Position numbers and translations under genes: made by a program
The notes under the pieces: model-generated
Told to the model about the DNA's origin: nothing
Databases searched by the model: none
What the model saw: the letters and a program-made list of their open reading frames with translations, nothing else
In this document: positions 46,182 through 54,931 of the stretch, one piece after another
Position numbering within the stretch: position 1 is the first letter of the stretch
How the letters are laid out: each line of letters opens with the position of its first letter
Source of the DNA: Bifidobacterium mizhiense
GTDB lineage: Bacteria; Actinomycetota; Actinomycetes; Actinomycetales; Bifidobacteriaceae
Assembly: GCF_020884755.1 (NCBI RefSeq)
Contig: NZ_BPWE01000002.1
Coordinates: 283,630 to 347,629 of the forward strand
Direction: 5' to 3'
DNA: 64,000 bases

Positions 46182-46802
46182 ATGTCCAAGGCTTTGATCG
46201 TCGTGGATGTTCAACCGACCTTCTGCGAAGGAGGTGAACTGGGAGTCGAGGGAGGCAACGCCACAGCTGGCAAAATTGCCGACTATGTCCACAGTCATGC
46301 CGGAGACTACGCCTACATGGCCACCACCCAGGATTGGCACATCGAGCCTGGATCTCACTGGTCCGATCACCCGGATTTCGTGGACACATGGCCCAAGCAC
46401 GGTGTGGCCGGATCACATGGGGCGGAGCTACATCCCAGAATTCGGGAGCTGGGCATCGCCCATCACTTCAAAAAAGGTCAGTATTCCGCCGCTTACTCTG
46501 GATTCGAAGGCATCGAAGACAACACTGATCGGATCCAGAGCAGGGAGGAATTCGCTGCGGCTAAGTCATCTGGAGTCACCTTGGCCGACGCATTGGCGCA
46601 AGCGGGAGTCGACCAAGTGGATGTAGTCGGCATCGCCGAATCCCACTGCGTCAAGGAAACGGCCTTGGATGCCGCGAATCTGGGCTACCAGGTCACGGTC
46701 TTCGAGGATCTGACTGTCCCGGTCAGCGAGGATCAGGGCGTCGAGGCTCGAAAGGCCATGGCCCAAGCCGGCATTCGTCTTCTTTCCTCCAACGGCGACT
46801 GA
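46182..46802 (+). CDS. pncA: nicotinamidase
   Basis: The 206-residue enzyme hydrolyses nicotinamide to nicotinate and ammonia for NAD salvage. By alignment in the mind with PncA, the catalytic triad is Asp9 (LIVVDVQ), Lys98 (FKKGQYSAAYSGFEG) and Cys156 (AESHCVKETALDA). Metal ligands are Asp51, His53, His59 and His73. AGGGAG lies eight bases before ATG 46182; an in-frame GTG at 46173 is less likely. The enzyme would also activate pyrazinamide, as family members do. The neighbouring SDR gene is convergent. Confidence 0.93.
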   Translation: MSKALIVVDVQPTFCEGGELGVEGGNATAGKIADYVHSHAGDYAYMATTQDWHIEPGSHWSDHPDFVDTWPKHGVAGSHGAELHPRIRELGIAHHFKKGQYSAAYSGFEGIEDNTDRIQSREEFAAAKSSGVTLADALAQAGVDQVDVVGIAESHCVKETALDAANLGYQVTVFEDLTVPVSEDQGVEARKAMAQAGIRLLSSNGD

Positions 46803-46820
46803 AGGCAACGACAGAGGAAT

Positions 46821-47567
46821 TCACCAGGGCTGGATGGTGGGGCCTACGGTGAATTCCGATACATTGGTATCCTCAGGCTGATCAATGGCAAAGGCCACCA
46901 CCTGAGCCACCCGCTCGGGATCAATCTGGTAGCTGTCGTAGGTCTTGTTCATATCAGCCAGGGTCTGCTTGTCTGTGATGGTCTCCAGTAGTTCAGTCTT
47001 AATGGCCGCCGGATAAATGGTAGAGGTACGAATATGCGTCCCCTCCTGGGCGGACTCCATCCTGAGCACCTCCATCAGATCACGCAGGCCCCACTTGGTT
47101 GCCCCGTAAACCGCTCCGCCAGTATAGGCTTTGAGCCCAGCCACCGAAGAGGTGGCGATGAACTGACCATGTCGCTGCCCGGTGAACTCCGGCAGAGCCG
47201 CAGCAATGCCGTACAGTGCGCCTTTGAGGTTGACGTCAATGGTCCTATCCCACTCGTCCACATGCAGAGCCGACAAGGGCGAGTTAGGCATAAGCCCAGC
47301 GTTGAGGAATACCACGTCCACCCCGCCGAACTGCTTCTTGGCGAAAGCCACGAAGTCCTTATTGGCCTGTCGATCGGTCACATCCAGAGCCATGGCGACC
47401 GCCTGGCCACCGGCCTGAACGATGTCGTTGACGATTGTATCCAGCCGATCCTTGCGGCGAGCGCCCAGCACCACCTTGGCCCCTCGCTGCGCCAACAGCC
47501 TCGCTGTGGCCTCCCCGATACCGGACGAAGCTCCGGTAATCAACACTGTCTTATCTGCAACTGTCAT
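46821..47567 (-). CDS. SDR family oxidoreductase
   Basis: The 248-residue classical short-chain dehydrogenase begins KTVLITGASSGIGEATARLL (TGxxxGxG), with an NADP-type basic pair after strand 2 (GARRKDRL). NAGLMPNSPL, then ATSSVAGLKAYTGGAVYGATKWGL supply the catalytic Ser and YxxxK. The C-terminal IYPAAIKTELLETI and EFTVGPTIQPW match the YdfG/serine 3-dehydrogenase-like group. Substrate is unknown, likely a small hydroxy acid or alcohol. AAGGAAAGG precedes the ATG. Confidence 0.9.
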   Translation of the reverse strand: MTVADKTVLITGASSGIGEATARLLAQRGAKVVLGARRKDRLDTIVNDIVQAGGQAVAMALDVTDRQANKDFVAFAKKQFGGVDVVFLNAGLMPNSPLSALHVDEWDRTIDVNLKGALYGIAAALPEFTGQRHGQFIATSSVAGLKAYTGGAVYGATKWGLRDLMEVLRMESAQEGTHIRTSTIYPAAIKTELLETITDKQTLADMNKTYDSYQIDPERVAQVVAFAIDQPEDTNVSEFTVGPTIQPW

Positions 47568-47874
47568 AGCAGTCCCACCTTTCCTTGATCTTCAATCGGC
47601 CTGATGGTACAACCTCGAGCCGCTGGAAGTGCAAGTTAAAAGTGGGCCGCCTGTGACTTACCTATCAGAGTCTGTGATTTCAGAATCGACAGACCGAACC
47701 GGCACGAGGCCACAAATCCTCCTAGTAAGAGCAAGAATCCGAAATAAGAGGACAATTTTACTGGTCGCAACCCAAATATCCAGCCTTAGTGTGAGACGTA
47801 AGGAGACAGCATCGGAGCTGCTTCGGGCCGCTCGACTCCCCCAGACATAACCTTAAAAGACAAAGGAGCAGGTA
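47568..47874. other. intergenic region upstream of the DUF5107 gene
   Basis: This 307-base spacer separates the divergent SDR and DUF5107 genes. It carries the hairpin described at 47670-47694. No open frame looks coding. The promoter of the carbohydrate locus should lie in the right half, before the AAAGGAG site at about 47860. Confidence 0.45.
47670..47694. promoter_or_regulatory. interrupted inverted repeat upstream of the carbohydrate locus
   Basis: GTCTGT-GATT pairs with AATC-G-ACAGAC around a TCAG loop, with one bulged G. It may be a regulator site or a terminator-like hairpin 180 bases before the DUF5107 start. Confidence 0.3.
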
Positions 47875-50800
47875 ATGTCGTCAACCGGACAGGTCAAAAT
47901 TTCGGACACCACCTTGGTCATTCCCACCTACGGAGTCGGCAAACCGGATAAGAATCCTCAATTTATTGAAAAACGCGTCTATCAGGGATCCTCGGGCAAG
48001 GTCTATCCATACCCGGTAATCACTTCTATCAAAGACACCAAGGAAGACAAGTCATACAAAGCTGTCATCATTGAGAATGAATATATCAAGGTAACGGTGC
48101 TCCCCGAACTAGGGGGCAGAATCCAATATGCCCAGGATAAGACCAACGGGTACGATTTCGTCTACCGAAACGATGTCATAAAGCCTGCACTGGTCGGCCT
48201 TACGGGACCGTGGATCTCGGGAGGCATCGAATTTAACTGGCCTCAGCACCATCGCCCCACTACTTTCAGTCCAGTCGATTACCGTCTTGTCGACCTCGCC
48301 AATGGCGGCAAGGGAGTCCAATGCCATGATGTCGACCAGATGTACGGCACCGAGGTCGTCACTACAATCGCCCTCTATCCAGGTAAGGCGTACATAGCCA
48401 TCACAGGAGATCTCTACAATGGCACAAGCCTTCCCCAGACTTTCCTTTGGTGGGCTAACCCGGCCGTATCTGTCAACGCCCACACCAAGACGGTCATGCC
48501 TCCGGATGTAACAGCGGTGATGGATCACGGCAAACGCGACGTGAGCAGATATCCTATCGCTACGGGCACTTATTACAAGCATGACTATTCGGAAGGCGTG
48601 GACATTGGTAGGTACAAGAACGTCCCCGTTCCCACCTCCTACATGGCTGCTGGAAGCAAGTACGACTTCGTTGGCGGATACGATTACGTAGCTCAAGCCG
48701 GCATTCTGCATTATGCCGACCACCACATCAGTCCCGGCAAGAAGCAGTGGGTCTGGGGTAGCGGTGATTTTGGACATGCCTGGGATCGGAACCTAACCGA
48801 TGACAATGGGCCCTATGCCGAACTCATGACCGGTGTATTCACTGACAACCAGCCGGATTTCAGCTGGCTCAAGCCTTTCGAAACCAAACGTTTCACCCAG
48901 TATTTCATGCCGTATAAAGCCTGTGGTCTGGTTAAAAACGCCACATTAGATGCTGCTGTGAACATGGAGTTTGGCCCTGTTGATCCTGCGAAAGCCGCGG
49001 GAGAAACCGAAGGCGTCGACGGCAGCGGCTTGTCGGATGGGCAGGGCCGGGTAACCGTGTACGCCACGCACCGTATAGATCATGGTCTGGTCAAGGTCAC
49101 GAATCGTAAAGGCGAGACCCTACTCGAACGAACCACTCTACTGAGCCCCGTCAATATCCTCGCTGAAGAGTTCGACACTCACGGGACGGCTCCCACAGAC
49201 ATGACCGTATCGGTCACCGACCAAGACACCGGTAAGGAACTCGTCTCTTACACTCCGGAACCGGATACTATCGACAAACTGCCCAGCCCCGCAAAAGCTG
49301 CACCCAAACCGAGCGATGTCGCCACCAATGAGGAGCTATTCCTCATCGGCACCCATCTTGAACAATACCGCCATGCCACATATCGTCCCGATCCCTACTA
49401 TCTGGAAGGACTGCAACGTGATCCCGGCGATGCCAGGATCAACAATGCCTATGGCCTGCTTCTGCTACGACGCGGCGTGTTCGAAAAAGCAAAGGAACAT
49501 TTCCAAAAGGCCATCGACCGCATAACCAGCCGTAACCCCAACCCCTATGATTCAGAACCGTACTTCAATCTCGGCCTGGCTAATTGGTATCTGGGACTGG
49601 AAGATCAGGCCTACGATGCCTTTTACAAGTCGACCTGGGATGATTCCCAACAAGAAATGGGCTTCTTCTATCTCGCCGCAATCAGCGCACGCCGCGGCAA
49701 CTGGTCTCGATCCTTGGACTTCGTCAATAGAAGCCTGGTGAAGAACTCTGAGAACATCAGGGCTAGAGGGCTCAAAGCCTACTTGTTGCGTAAATTGGGC
49801 CGAACAGACGAGGCGGCCAGCCAGGTGGAGAAAAACCTCACCTTGGATGCATTCGACTTCGTCTCAAGCTACGAACACTACCTGACCACAGGCAACAAAC
49901 ACGATTTGGACCTTACCCGGGGATTCACAAAGAACCACATCAAGGCAGCTCGCGAATATGCGTCATTCGGAGCCTACGACGAAGCCCTGGCAATGCTAAG
50001 CCAAGCCAAAGGCCAGGATCCTATGCTGGACTACTACAAAGGCTATTACCTAGCAGCCATGAATCGTCCTGACCAAGCCAAGGAAGCTGTTCTGAGAGGC
50101 GAGGAAGACGACAGCTACTGCTGCTTCCCCAACACCTTGGACGATATTCAGGTCCTTCAGGCCGCGATGAAGATGGGCGCCAAGGCCAAGGCACCTTACT
50201 ATCTGGGATGCCTTTATTACGACAAGCTCCAATCAGACAGGGCTATCGAGCTGTGGCAGACCAGTGCTCAGAACGATCCGAACTTCCCCACGGTCCACCG
50301 CAACTTATCCTTGGCATACTATAACAAGCGACATGATGAAGCCAGTGCCCTAGAGCAGATGGAAAAGGCCTTTAGCCTCGACCCAACAGATTCCAGCATT
50401 TTCCTGGAGCTGGATCAACTCCGCCGGATGCTTGGATGGACCTACAGCCAGCGTCTGGTCGAATACCGCCGCAATCTCAACGCCGTTCAGGAGCGCGATG
50501 ACTTGTACATCGAGTATCTGACAGTGCTCAACATGACCGGCAATTATCGCGAAGCCTATGAACTGATGGGCAAACGGCATTTCCATCCTTGGGAAGGCGG
50601 AGAAGGGAAGATCACAGCCCAATACCGCATCAGTCTGATGCTCATGGCAAAGGACGCAATGAACGCCAAAGACTGGCAAACAGCTAAGGATCTACTGACC
50701 AAGGCCCAGTCCTATCCAGAAAATCTGGGCGAGGGCAAGCTCGAAGGGCAGAAAGACAACGATCTGCATTATCTCTTAGGCCTGGTCGAAGCACACATGG

Positions 50801-51264
50801 GTCATGATGAAGCAGCAAAGGCTCAATTCCGTCAGGCGACCATCGGACCGGACGAAGTCAAGGGGGCAATGTTCTATAACGACCAGCCTGCAGAAATGAT
50901 CCTGTACCAGGGTCTGGCTCATGATGCACTAGGTGAACACGGACCTGCCAATGCCAGGTTCTACCGCCTGCTGGACTTCGGCGAACAGCACCTGAACGAT
51001 CAAGCAGCTATAGAATACTTCGCAGTATCCCTTCCTGACTTCGTAATCTATGACAAGGATTACACAAGAATGAACCACATTCATTGCTTGTATGTCATGG
51101 CTTTAGCCAACATCGGATTGGGCAAGGCGCAAAAGGCGTCGGATCTGCTTGCCAAAGCTATGTCCGAAGATCCTAGCCACATCCAGGTCAACCTATTTAG
51201 CGACGAACTGTCCCATCGGCATATATTGATGAACAGTTCTGCTGCAACTAAGGCGACAGCATGA
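47875..51264 (+). CDS. DUF5107 / TPR protein, putative carbohydrate-active protein
   Basis: The 1,129-residue protein has no signal peptide. Residues about 10-400 form a beta-rich DUF5107 domain of the galactose-mutarotase-like type: IENEYIKVTVLPELGGRIQY, then GPWISGGIEFNWPQHHRP, TETVVTTIAL-like strands, WGSGDFGHAWDRNLTD and LMTGVFTDNQPDFSWLKPFE, rich in aromatic and acidic residues. A linker precedes tetratricopeptide-like helical repeats from about 480 to 1,110 (RINNAYGLLLLRRGVFEKAKEHFQKAI, YFNLGLANWYLGLEDQAYDAFYKS). AAAGGAG lies before the ATG. The following galM gene overlaps it by four bases. I infer a cytoplasmic sugar-handling role, perhaps a hydrolase or isomerase; no catalytic residue is established. 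Confidence 0.8.
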   Translation: MSSTGQVKISDTTLVIPTYGVGKPDKNPQFIEKRVYQGSSGKVYPYPVITSIKDTKEDKSYKAVIIENEYIKVTVLPELGGRIQYAQDKTNGYDFVYRNDVIKPALVGLTGPWISGGIEFNWPQHHRPTTFSPVDYRLVDLANGGKGVQCHDVDQMYGTEVVTTIALYPGKAYIAITGDLYNGTSLPQTFLWWANPAVSVNAHTKTVMPPDVTAVMDHGKRDVSRYPIATGTYYKHDYSEGVDIGRYKNVPVPTSYMAAGSKYDFVGGYDYVAQAGILHYADHHISPGKKQWVWGSGDFGHAWDRNLTDDNGPYAELMTGVFTDNQPDFSWLKPFETKRFTQYFMPYKACGLVKNATLDAAVNMEFGPVDPAKAAGETEGVDGSGLSDGQGRVTVYATHRIDHGLVKVTNRKGETLLERTTLLSPVNILAEEFDTHGTAPTDMTVSVTDQDTGKELVSYTPEPDTIDKLPSPAKAAPKPSDVATNEELFLIGTHLEQYRHATYRPDPYYLEGLQRDPGDARINNAYGLLLLRRGVFEKAKEHFQKAIDRITSRNPNPYDSEPYFNLGLANWYLGLEDQAYDAFYKSTWDDSQQEMGFFYLAAISARRGNWSRSLDFVNRSLVKNSENIRARGLKAYLLRKLGRTDEAASQVEKNLTLDAFDFVSSYEHYLTTGNKHDLDLTRGFTKNHIKAAREYASFGAYDEALAMLSQAKGQDPMLDYYKGYYLAAMNRPDQAKEAVLRGEEDDSYCCFPNTLDDIQVLQAAMKMGAKAKAPYYLGCLYYDKLQSDRAIELWQTSAQNDPNFPTVHRNLSLAYYNKRHDEASALEQMEKAFSLDPTDSSIFLELDQLRRMLGWTYSQRLVEYRRNLNAVQERDDLYIEYLTVLNMTGNYREAYELMGKRHFHPWEGGEGKITAQYRISLMLMAKDAMNAKDWQTAKDLLTKAQSYPENLGEGKLEGQKDNDLHYLLGLVEAHMGHDEAAKAQFRQATIGPDEVKGAMFYNDQPAEMILYQGLAHDALGEHGPANARFYRLLDFGEQHLNDQAAIEYFAVSLPDFVIYDKDYTRMNHIHCLYVMALANIGLGKAQKASDLLAKAMSEDPSHIQVNLFSDELSHRHILMNSSAATKATA

Positions 51265-52319
51265 AGGCAGCGGACATGTCGGCCGACGAATTCGGCAGAT
51301 TAGACGATGATAGAGCCGCACACCTATTTAGGCTCCAAAATGGACAGGGACAATCGGCAACAATCACCGATTACGGAGCGCGGCTTGTCTCTTTCCTCAC
51401 CCCGGACAGTGCCGGAGATCTTAGACAAATCGTCTTGGGGTGCTCGGATTTAGCGAGCTATTGCGCTGACACCTGTTGTCTGGGTGCCATCATCGGACGC
51501 AATGCCAACAGGATATCTAATGCTCAGTTCCAGCTGAATGGACGCACATACCGATTAGCAGCGAACGACGGCAAAAATAACAACCACAGCGGCCCCGATG
51601 GTTACGAGCACCGACTTTGGACGACTGATTCGTACGACGACCGGCATGTCACCTTGAGGATGGATACCCCAGACGGCGATCAAGGCTTTCCAGGAGCCAT
51701 GTCGATCACGGTATGCTACAGGCTTCAGGATGACGGACTCGAAATAACCTTCGAAGGCGCCACGGATGCAGACACCATATGCAATCTCACCAATCATGCC
51801 TACTTCAACCTGGATGGCGACGGATCTGGCAATATTCTGGATCACACACTGCAGATAAATGCAGATACGTTCTGCCCCATCATCAGTGAGGATGCCATCC
51901 CAACAGGCTCTCGACAGGCCGTGGCCGATACTCCGATGGATTTCAGGAAACCCTGCAACATCGGTAAGCGTCGCGATCCGACTTTCGATCAGATCAGGCT
52001 TGGGCACGGCTACAACCATGCCTACCCGATCAACAAAAGCCCTCGAGAGTTCGACCATATGGCCACGCTAACCAGCGCGAAAACCGGCATTCGGCTCGAC
52101 GTCTTTTCCGATCTGCCCGCAATCCAGATGTACACCGGTGACTATCTGAGCAACACCCGAGCTAGGGATGGCCACTGCTATGGGCCCAGGGAGGGCATAG
52201 CGCTTGAATGCGAATTTGTACCCAACGCCATCAACAGCGACAACCCCATAAAACCCATCTTAAGAGCAGGCGACATTTTTGCCGCCAGGATCTGCTACCG
52301 AACGAGCATCATCTCCTGA
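51261..52319 (+). CDS. galM: aldose 1-epimerase (mutarotase)
   Basis: The 352-residue protein interconverts the anomers of aldohexoses. The galactose mutarotase fold shows ATITDYGARLVSFLTPD, GAIIGRNANRISNAQFQLNGRTYRLAANDGKNNNHSG with the catalytic-site His, LTNHAYFNLDGDGSG (conserved His), LGHGYNHAYPI and a C-terminal EGIALECEF segment with the general base Glu. The start overlaps the DUF5107 gene (ATGA), so the two are translated together. The sugar-porter gene follows 42 bases later, which points to uptake and processing of a hexose or its oligosaccharide. Confidence 0.93.
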   Translation: MKAADMSADEFGRLDDDRAAHLFRLQNGQGQSATITDYGARLVSFLTPDSAGDLRQIVLGCSDLASYCADTCCLGAIIGRNANRISNAQFQLNGRTYRLAANDGKNNNHSGPDGYEHRLWTTDSYDDRHVTLRMDTPDGDQGFPGAMSITVCYRLQDDGLEITFEGATDADTICNLTNHAYFNLDGDGSGNILDHTLQINADTFCPIISEDAIPTGSRQAVADTPMDFRKPCNIGKRRDPTFDQIRLGHGYNHAYPINKSPREFDHMATLTSAKTGIRLDVFSDLPAIQMYTGDYLSNTRARDGHCYGPREGIALECEFVPNAINSDNPIKPILRAGDIFAARICYRTSIIS

Positions 52320-52361
52320 AACAACAGAGACCCGTCAACAAGATAGAAAGAAGTTTCTCAC

Positions 52362-53801
52362 ATGTCTCATCCAACTAAAACCGGTATACCGCCGGCAAAA
52401 GGCTTATCCAACGGCAATAAGATCAAACTCATTATCGTTTGCGCTGCCGCTGCCGTCGGCGGATTTATGTTCGGCTACGACACATCCGTCATCAACAGCG
52501 CCGTCAAGGCACTGACCAGTCCGGATTCCGGATTCGGCGTCACAGGCTTCATGTCCGGATTCACGGTTTCATCGGCGCTCGTCGGCTGCGCTGTAGGAGC
52601 TTGGTTTGCCGGCAAACTCGCCGATCGTTACGGTCGCACCAAGGTTCTTATCGGCGCATCCATACTTTTCGTGGCCTGCGCCCTGGTATCGGGCCTGACA
52701 AGCAACGTTTGGGTGTTCTTCATATTCAGATTCCTAGGAGGAATCGGAGTCGGCTTCACCTCTGTCATCGGCCCTTCGTACATCTCGGAAATCGCTCCTC
52801 AGAATCTGCGCGGCATGCTAGGTTCCATGCAACAGTTCGCCATCGTTCTTGGACAAATTGCAGCTTTAGGCCTCAATGATCTATATGCGATGGGCGCAGG
52901 CGGTGCCGAAAAGACCTGGTGGCTGGGTCTAGCGGCTTGGCGATGGATGCTGATGACTATGGCTCTGCCGGGCATACTTATGTTCGTGGTGGCACTGATG
53001 CTCCCGGAGTCCCCGAGATATCTGGTGATGAAAGGGCAGAACGAGAAGGCCAGGACTATCCTCTCCGAAATCACCGGCGAACCCGATCCCGACGACAAGG
53101 TTCAGGAAATACGTGGAACCATGCTCGAACGTCCGGCACGCTTGTCTGATCTGAGGGGCGATTGCTTCGGACTGCGCAAGGTCATGTGGGTGGCAATCGG
53201 AGTAGCCATGCTGCAACAACTCCAAGGGACGAACGTTATCATGTTCTACGATTCGTCCATGTGGCAGATGGTCGGATTCTCCGAGCAAAGCGCATTGCAT
53301 ATGTCGTTCATTCGCACAATCTTCGCTCTGATTGCCACCATGATCGGCATGGCCTACATCGACAAGATCGGTCGGCGCAAGCTGCTGACGATTGGATCCG
53401 TAACCATGACCATTGGTCTTGCGCTTATGGCCGTAGGATTCTTCACCGGCAAGGTGGTCAACGGTGAAGTGAATGTGACCACCGGCTGGGCCTGGTTCTT
53501 GCTGATCGTAGCCAATGTATTCTGGTTCTGCTATTCCGCTACCTGGGCACCAGGCATGTGGGTCGTCATCTCCGAAGTACTGCCAAACTCCATTCGCGCC
53601 ATAGGAGTGTCAGTGGCGACTTTCTTCTGCTGGATTGCTTCAGCCGCCTGCAACTGGGTGTTCCCCTCCATGCGTGACGGGATTGGCTTGGGCTGGTCCT
53701 ATGTGATCTTCGCCCTTTTCGGCGTCGTAGGTTTCCTTCTGGTCACCAAGGCCCTGCCTGAGACCAGTGGCGTGGCGCTAGAAGACATGAGCGAGAACTG
53801 A
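52362..53801 (+). CDS. MFS sugar porter family transporter
   Basis: The 479-residue twelve-helix carrier shows the sugar porter signatures: AAVGGFMFGYDTSVINSA at helix 1, GKLADRYGRTKVLI after helix 2, RFLGGIGVGFTSVIGPSYISEIAPQNLRGMLGSMQQ, LPESPRYLV before the central loop, QQLQGTNVIMFYDSSM at helix 7, IDKIGRRKLL and LPETSGVALEDM at the end. It imports a monosaccharide or close relative by proton symport. It is third in the DUF5107-galM-porter order. A strong terminator follows, separating it from the AraC gene. The substrate cannot be read from the sequence. Confidence 0.95.
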   Translation: MSHPTKTGIPPAKGLSNGNKIKLIIVCAAAAVGGFMFGYDTSVINSAVKALTSPDSGFGVTGFMSGFTVSSALVGCAVGAWFAGKLADRYGRTKVLIGASILFVACALVSGLTSNVWVFFIFRFLGGIGVGFTSVIGPSYISEIAPQNLRGMLGSMQQFAIVLGQIAALGLNDLYAMGAGGAEKTWWLGLAAWRWMLMTMALPGILMFVVALMLPESPRYLVMKGQNEKARTILSEITGEPDPDDKVQEIRGTMLERPARLSDLRGDCFGLRKVMWVAIGVAMLQQLQGTNVIMFYDSSMWQMVGFSEQSALHMSFIRTIFALIATMIGMAYIDKIGRRKLLTIGSVTMTIGLALMAVGFFTGKVVNGEVNVTTGWAWFLLIVANVFWFCYSATWAPGMWVVISEVLPNSIRAIGVSVATFFCWIASAACNWVFPSMRDGIGLGWSYVIFALFGVVGFLLVTKALPETSGVALEDMSEN

Positions 53802-53826
53802 AACCGGGACCCTACACGGGCATTTT

Positions 53827-53867
53827 GATAATGGCAGGAACCATGCCACACGGCTCCTGCCATTATC
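53827..53867 (+). terminator. terminator after the sugar porter gene
   Basis: Thirteen-base arms GATAATGGCAGGA and TCCTGCCATTATC pair perfectly around a 15-base loop, 25 bases after the stop, followed by TTACCC. Confidence 0.8.
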
Positions 53868-53898
53868 TTACCCACTTAAGGAACAGACTTATAACATA

Positions 53899-53908
53899 TC
53901 GTTAACGA
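53899..53908. promoter_or_regulatory. palindrome upstream of the AraC-family gene
   Basis: TCGTTAACGA is a perfect palindrome with partly symmetrical AT flanks (ATA and ATAT), 25 bases before the AraC-family start. It resembles a small operator core, possibly for LacI-type control or autoregulation. Confidence 0.35.
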
Positions 53909-53933
53909 ATATGGACAAAGAGGAACAGCAATC

Positions 53934-54785
53934 ATGAAACCCGCCGAGCACTTCATCGACTTGGCCAAGTCGGACTTCGTCATGCGGATTCCTTCGGCCA
54001 CAGCTCGGCGTACATTTCTTTACCTGCTTAGGTCTGGCCTGTTCAGCTACCAGCCCGGCTATCGCCTTGATCGCCGCTCCTTTGACAGTTTTCTCGTCAT
54101 GCTAGTGCTCTCAGGATCCATGGATTTGGATCTGCCTGCAGGTCATTTGCGGGCCGTGGCTGATCAATTCGTTCTCGTTGACTGCTATTCCCGTCATCGT
54201 TATGGGACTGACACCAAAACGGATGTATTGTGGATGCACTTCGACGGAATAACAGCACGACCGTATTATGATTTGATCACAGCAAAACTTGGAAATGTAA
54301 TCACCCTTCGCAACCCTTCATACGCGCGGACGCAGCTACGTGAAATCCACGATATGGCCACGGATCAGGGTGGATACTCCGAACCGGAGATGGCTCGGCA
54401 TATTACCGACCTGCTCACAGAATTTGCCGTAGAGAACAAGCCGGGAGTCACAGCAAAGCGTTCACGTACCATCGATGATTCGATAGCCTACATCGCCGAT
54501 AATCTCAATCAGTCGCTAACGGTGAGTTCACTGGCCGAACGGGCATATATGAGCGAGTACCACTTCATCCGTATCTTCAAAAAGCAGACAGGTCTGACAC
54601 CTCACGCATATATCACGGCTTCACGTATCGATGTGGCCAAGTTTCTACTTCTCAACAGCGATCTTTCCCTGGACGAAATCCGCAAACAGTGCGGATTCTC
54701 CTCGATATCAATCCTATGCAACACCTTCAAACATCAAATAGGTATGACTCCTATACAATACCGCCGTCAAAACGGTGATTATTGA
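53934..54785 (+). CDS. AraC family transcriptional regulator
   Basis: The 283-residue regulator has an N-terminal cupin-like sensor domain (PAGHLRAVADQFVLVDCYSRHRYGTDTKTDVLWMHF). A C-terminal double helix-turn-helix lies at about residues 180-283: SIAYIADNLNQSLTVSSLAERAYMSEYHFIRIFKKQTGLTPHAYI, then RIDVAKFLLLNSDLSLDEI and CGFSSISILCNTFKHQIGMTPIQYRRQ, the AraC signature. Sugar-sensing control of the adjacent transporter and DUF5107-galM genes is likely from position. AGAGGAA lies upstream of the ATG. Which promoter it acts on is unknown. Confidence 0.92.
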   Translation: MKPAEHFIDLAKSDFVMRIPSATARRTFLYLLRSGLFSYQPGYRLDRRSFDSFLVMLVLSGSMDLDLPAGHLRAVADQFVLVDCYSRHRYGTDTKTDVLWMHFDGITARPYYDLITAKLGNVITLRNPSYARTQLREIHDMATDQGGYSEPEMARHITDLLTEFAVENKPGVTAKRSRTIDDSIAYIADNLNQSLTVSSLAERAYMSEYHFIRIFKKQTGLTPHAYITASRIDVAKFLLLNSDLSLDEIRKQCGFSSISILCNTFKHQIGMTPIQYRRQNGDY

Positions 54786-54812
54786 GTTCTCGCCACTCTT
54801 CGACATTCACAA

Positions 54813-54825
54813 ATCCTATTAGGAT
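54813..54825. promoter_or_regulatory. palindrome upstream of the second MFS gene
   Basis: ATCCTA-T-TAGGAT is a perfect palindrome with one central base, 27 bases after the AraC-family stop and about 107 bases before the MFS start. It could be a binding site in the MFS promoter. Confidence 0.35.
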
Positions 54826-54931
54826 AATTCGTGCCCATATTGGCATCCTCATCGCAGATCCCGCAACAACATACTGGTATCATCCCTGGTAATTTGTTCT
54901 TCCCTTATCTGCGAAAGAAAGGTCAGCGGTC

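Noticed and set aside
48109..48777. A 222-codon minus-strand frame within the DUF5107 gene
   Set aside because: It is antisense to the conserved DUF5107 domain and lacks any family signature.
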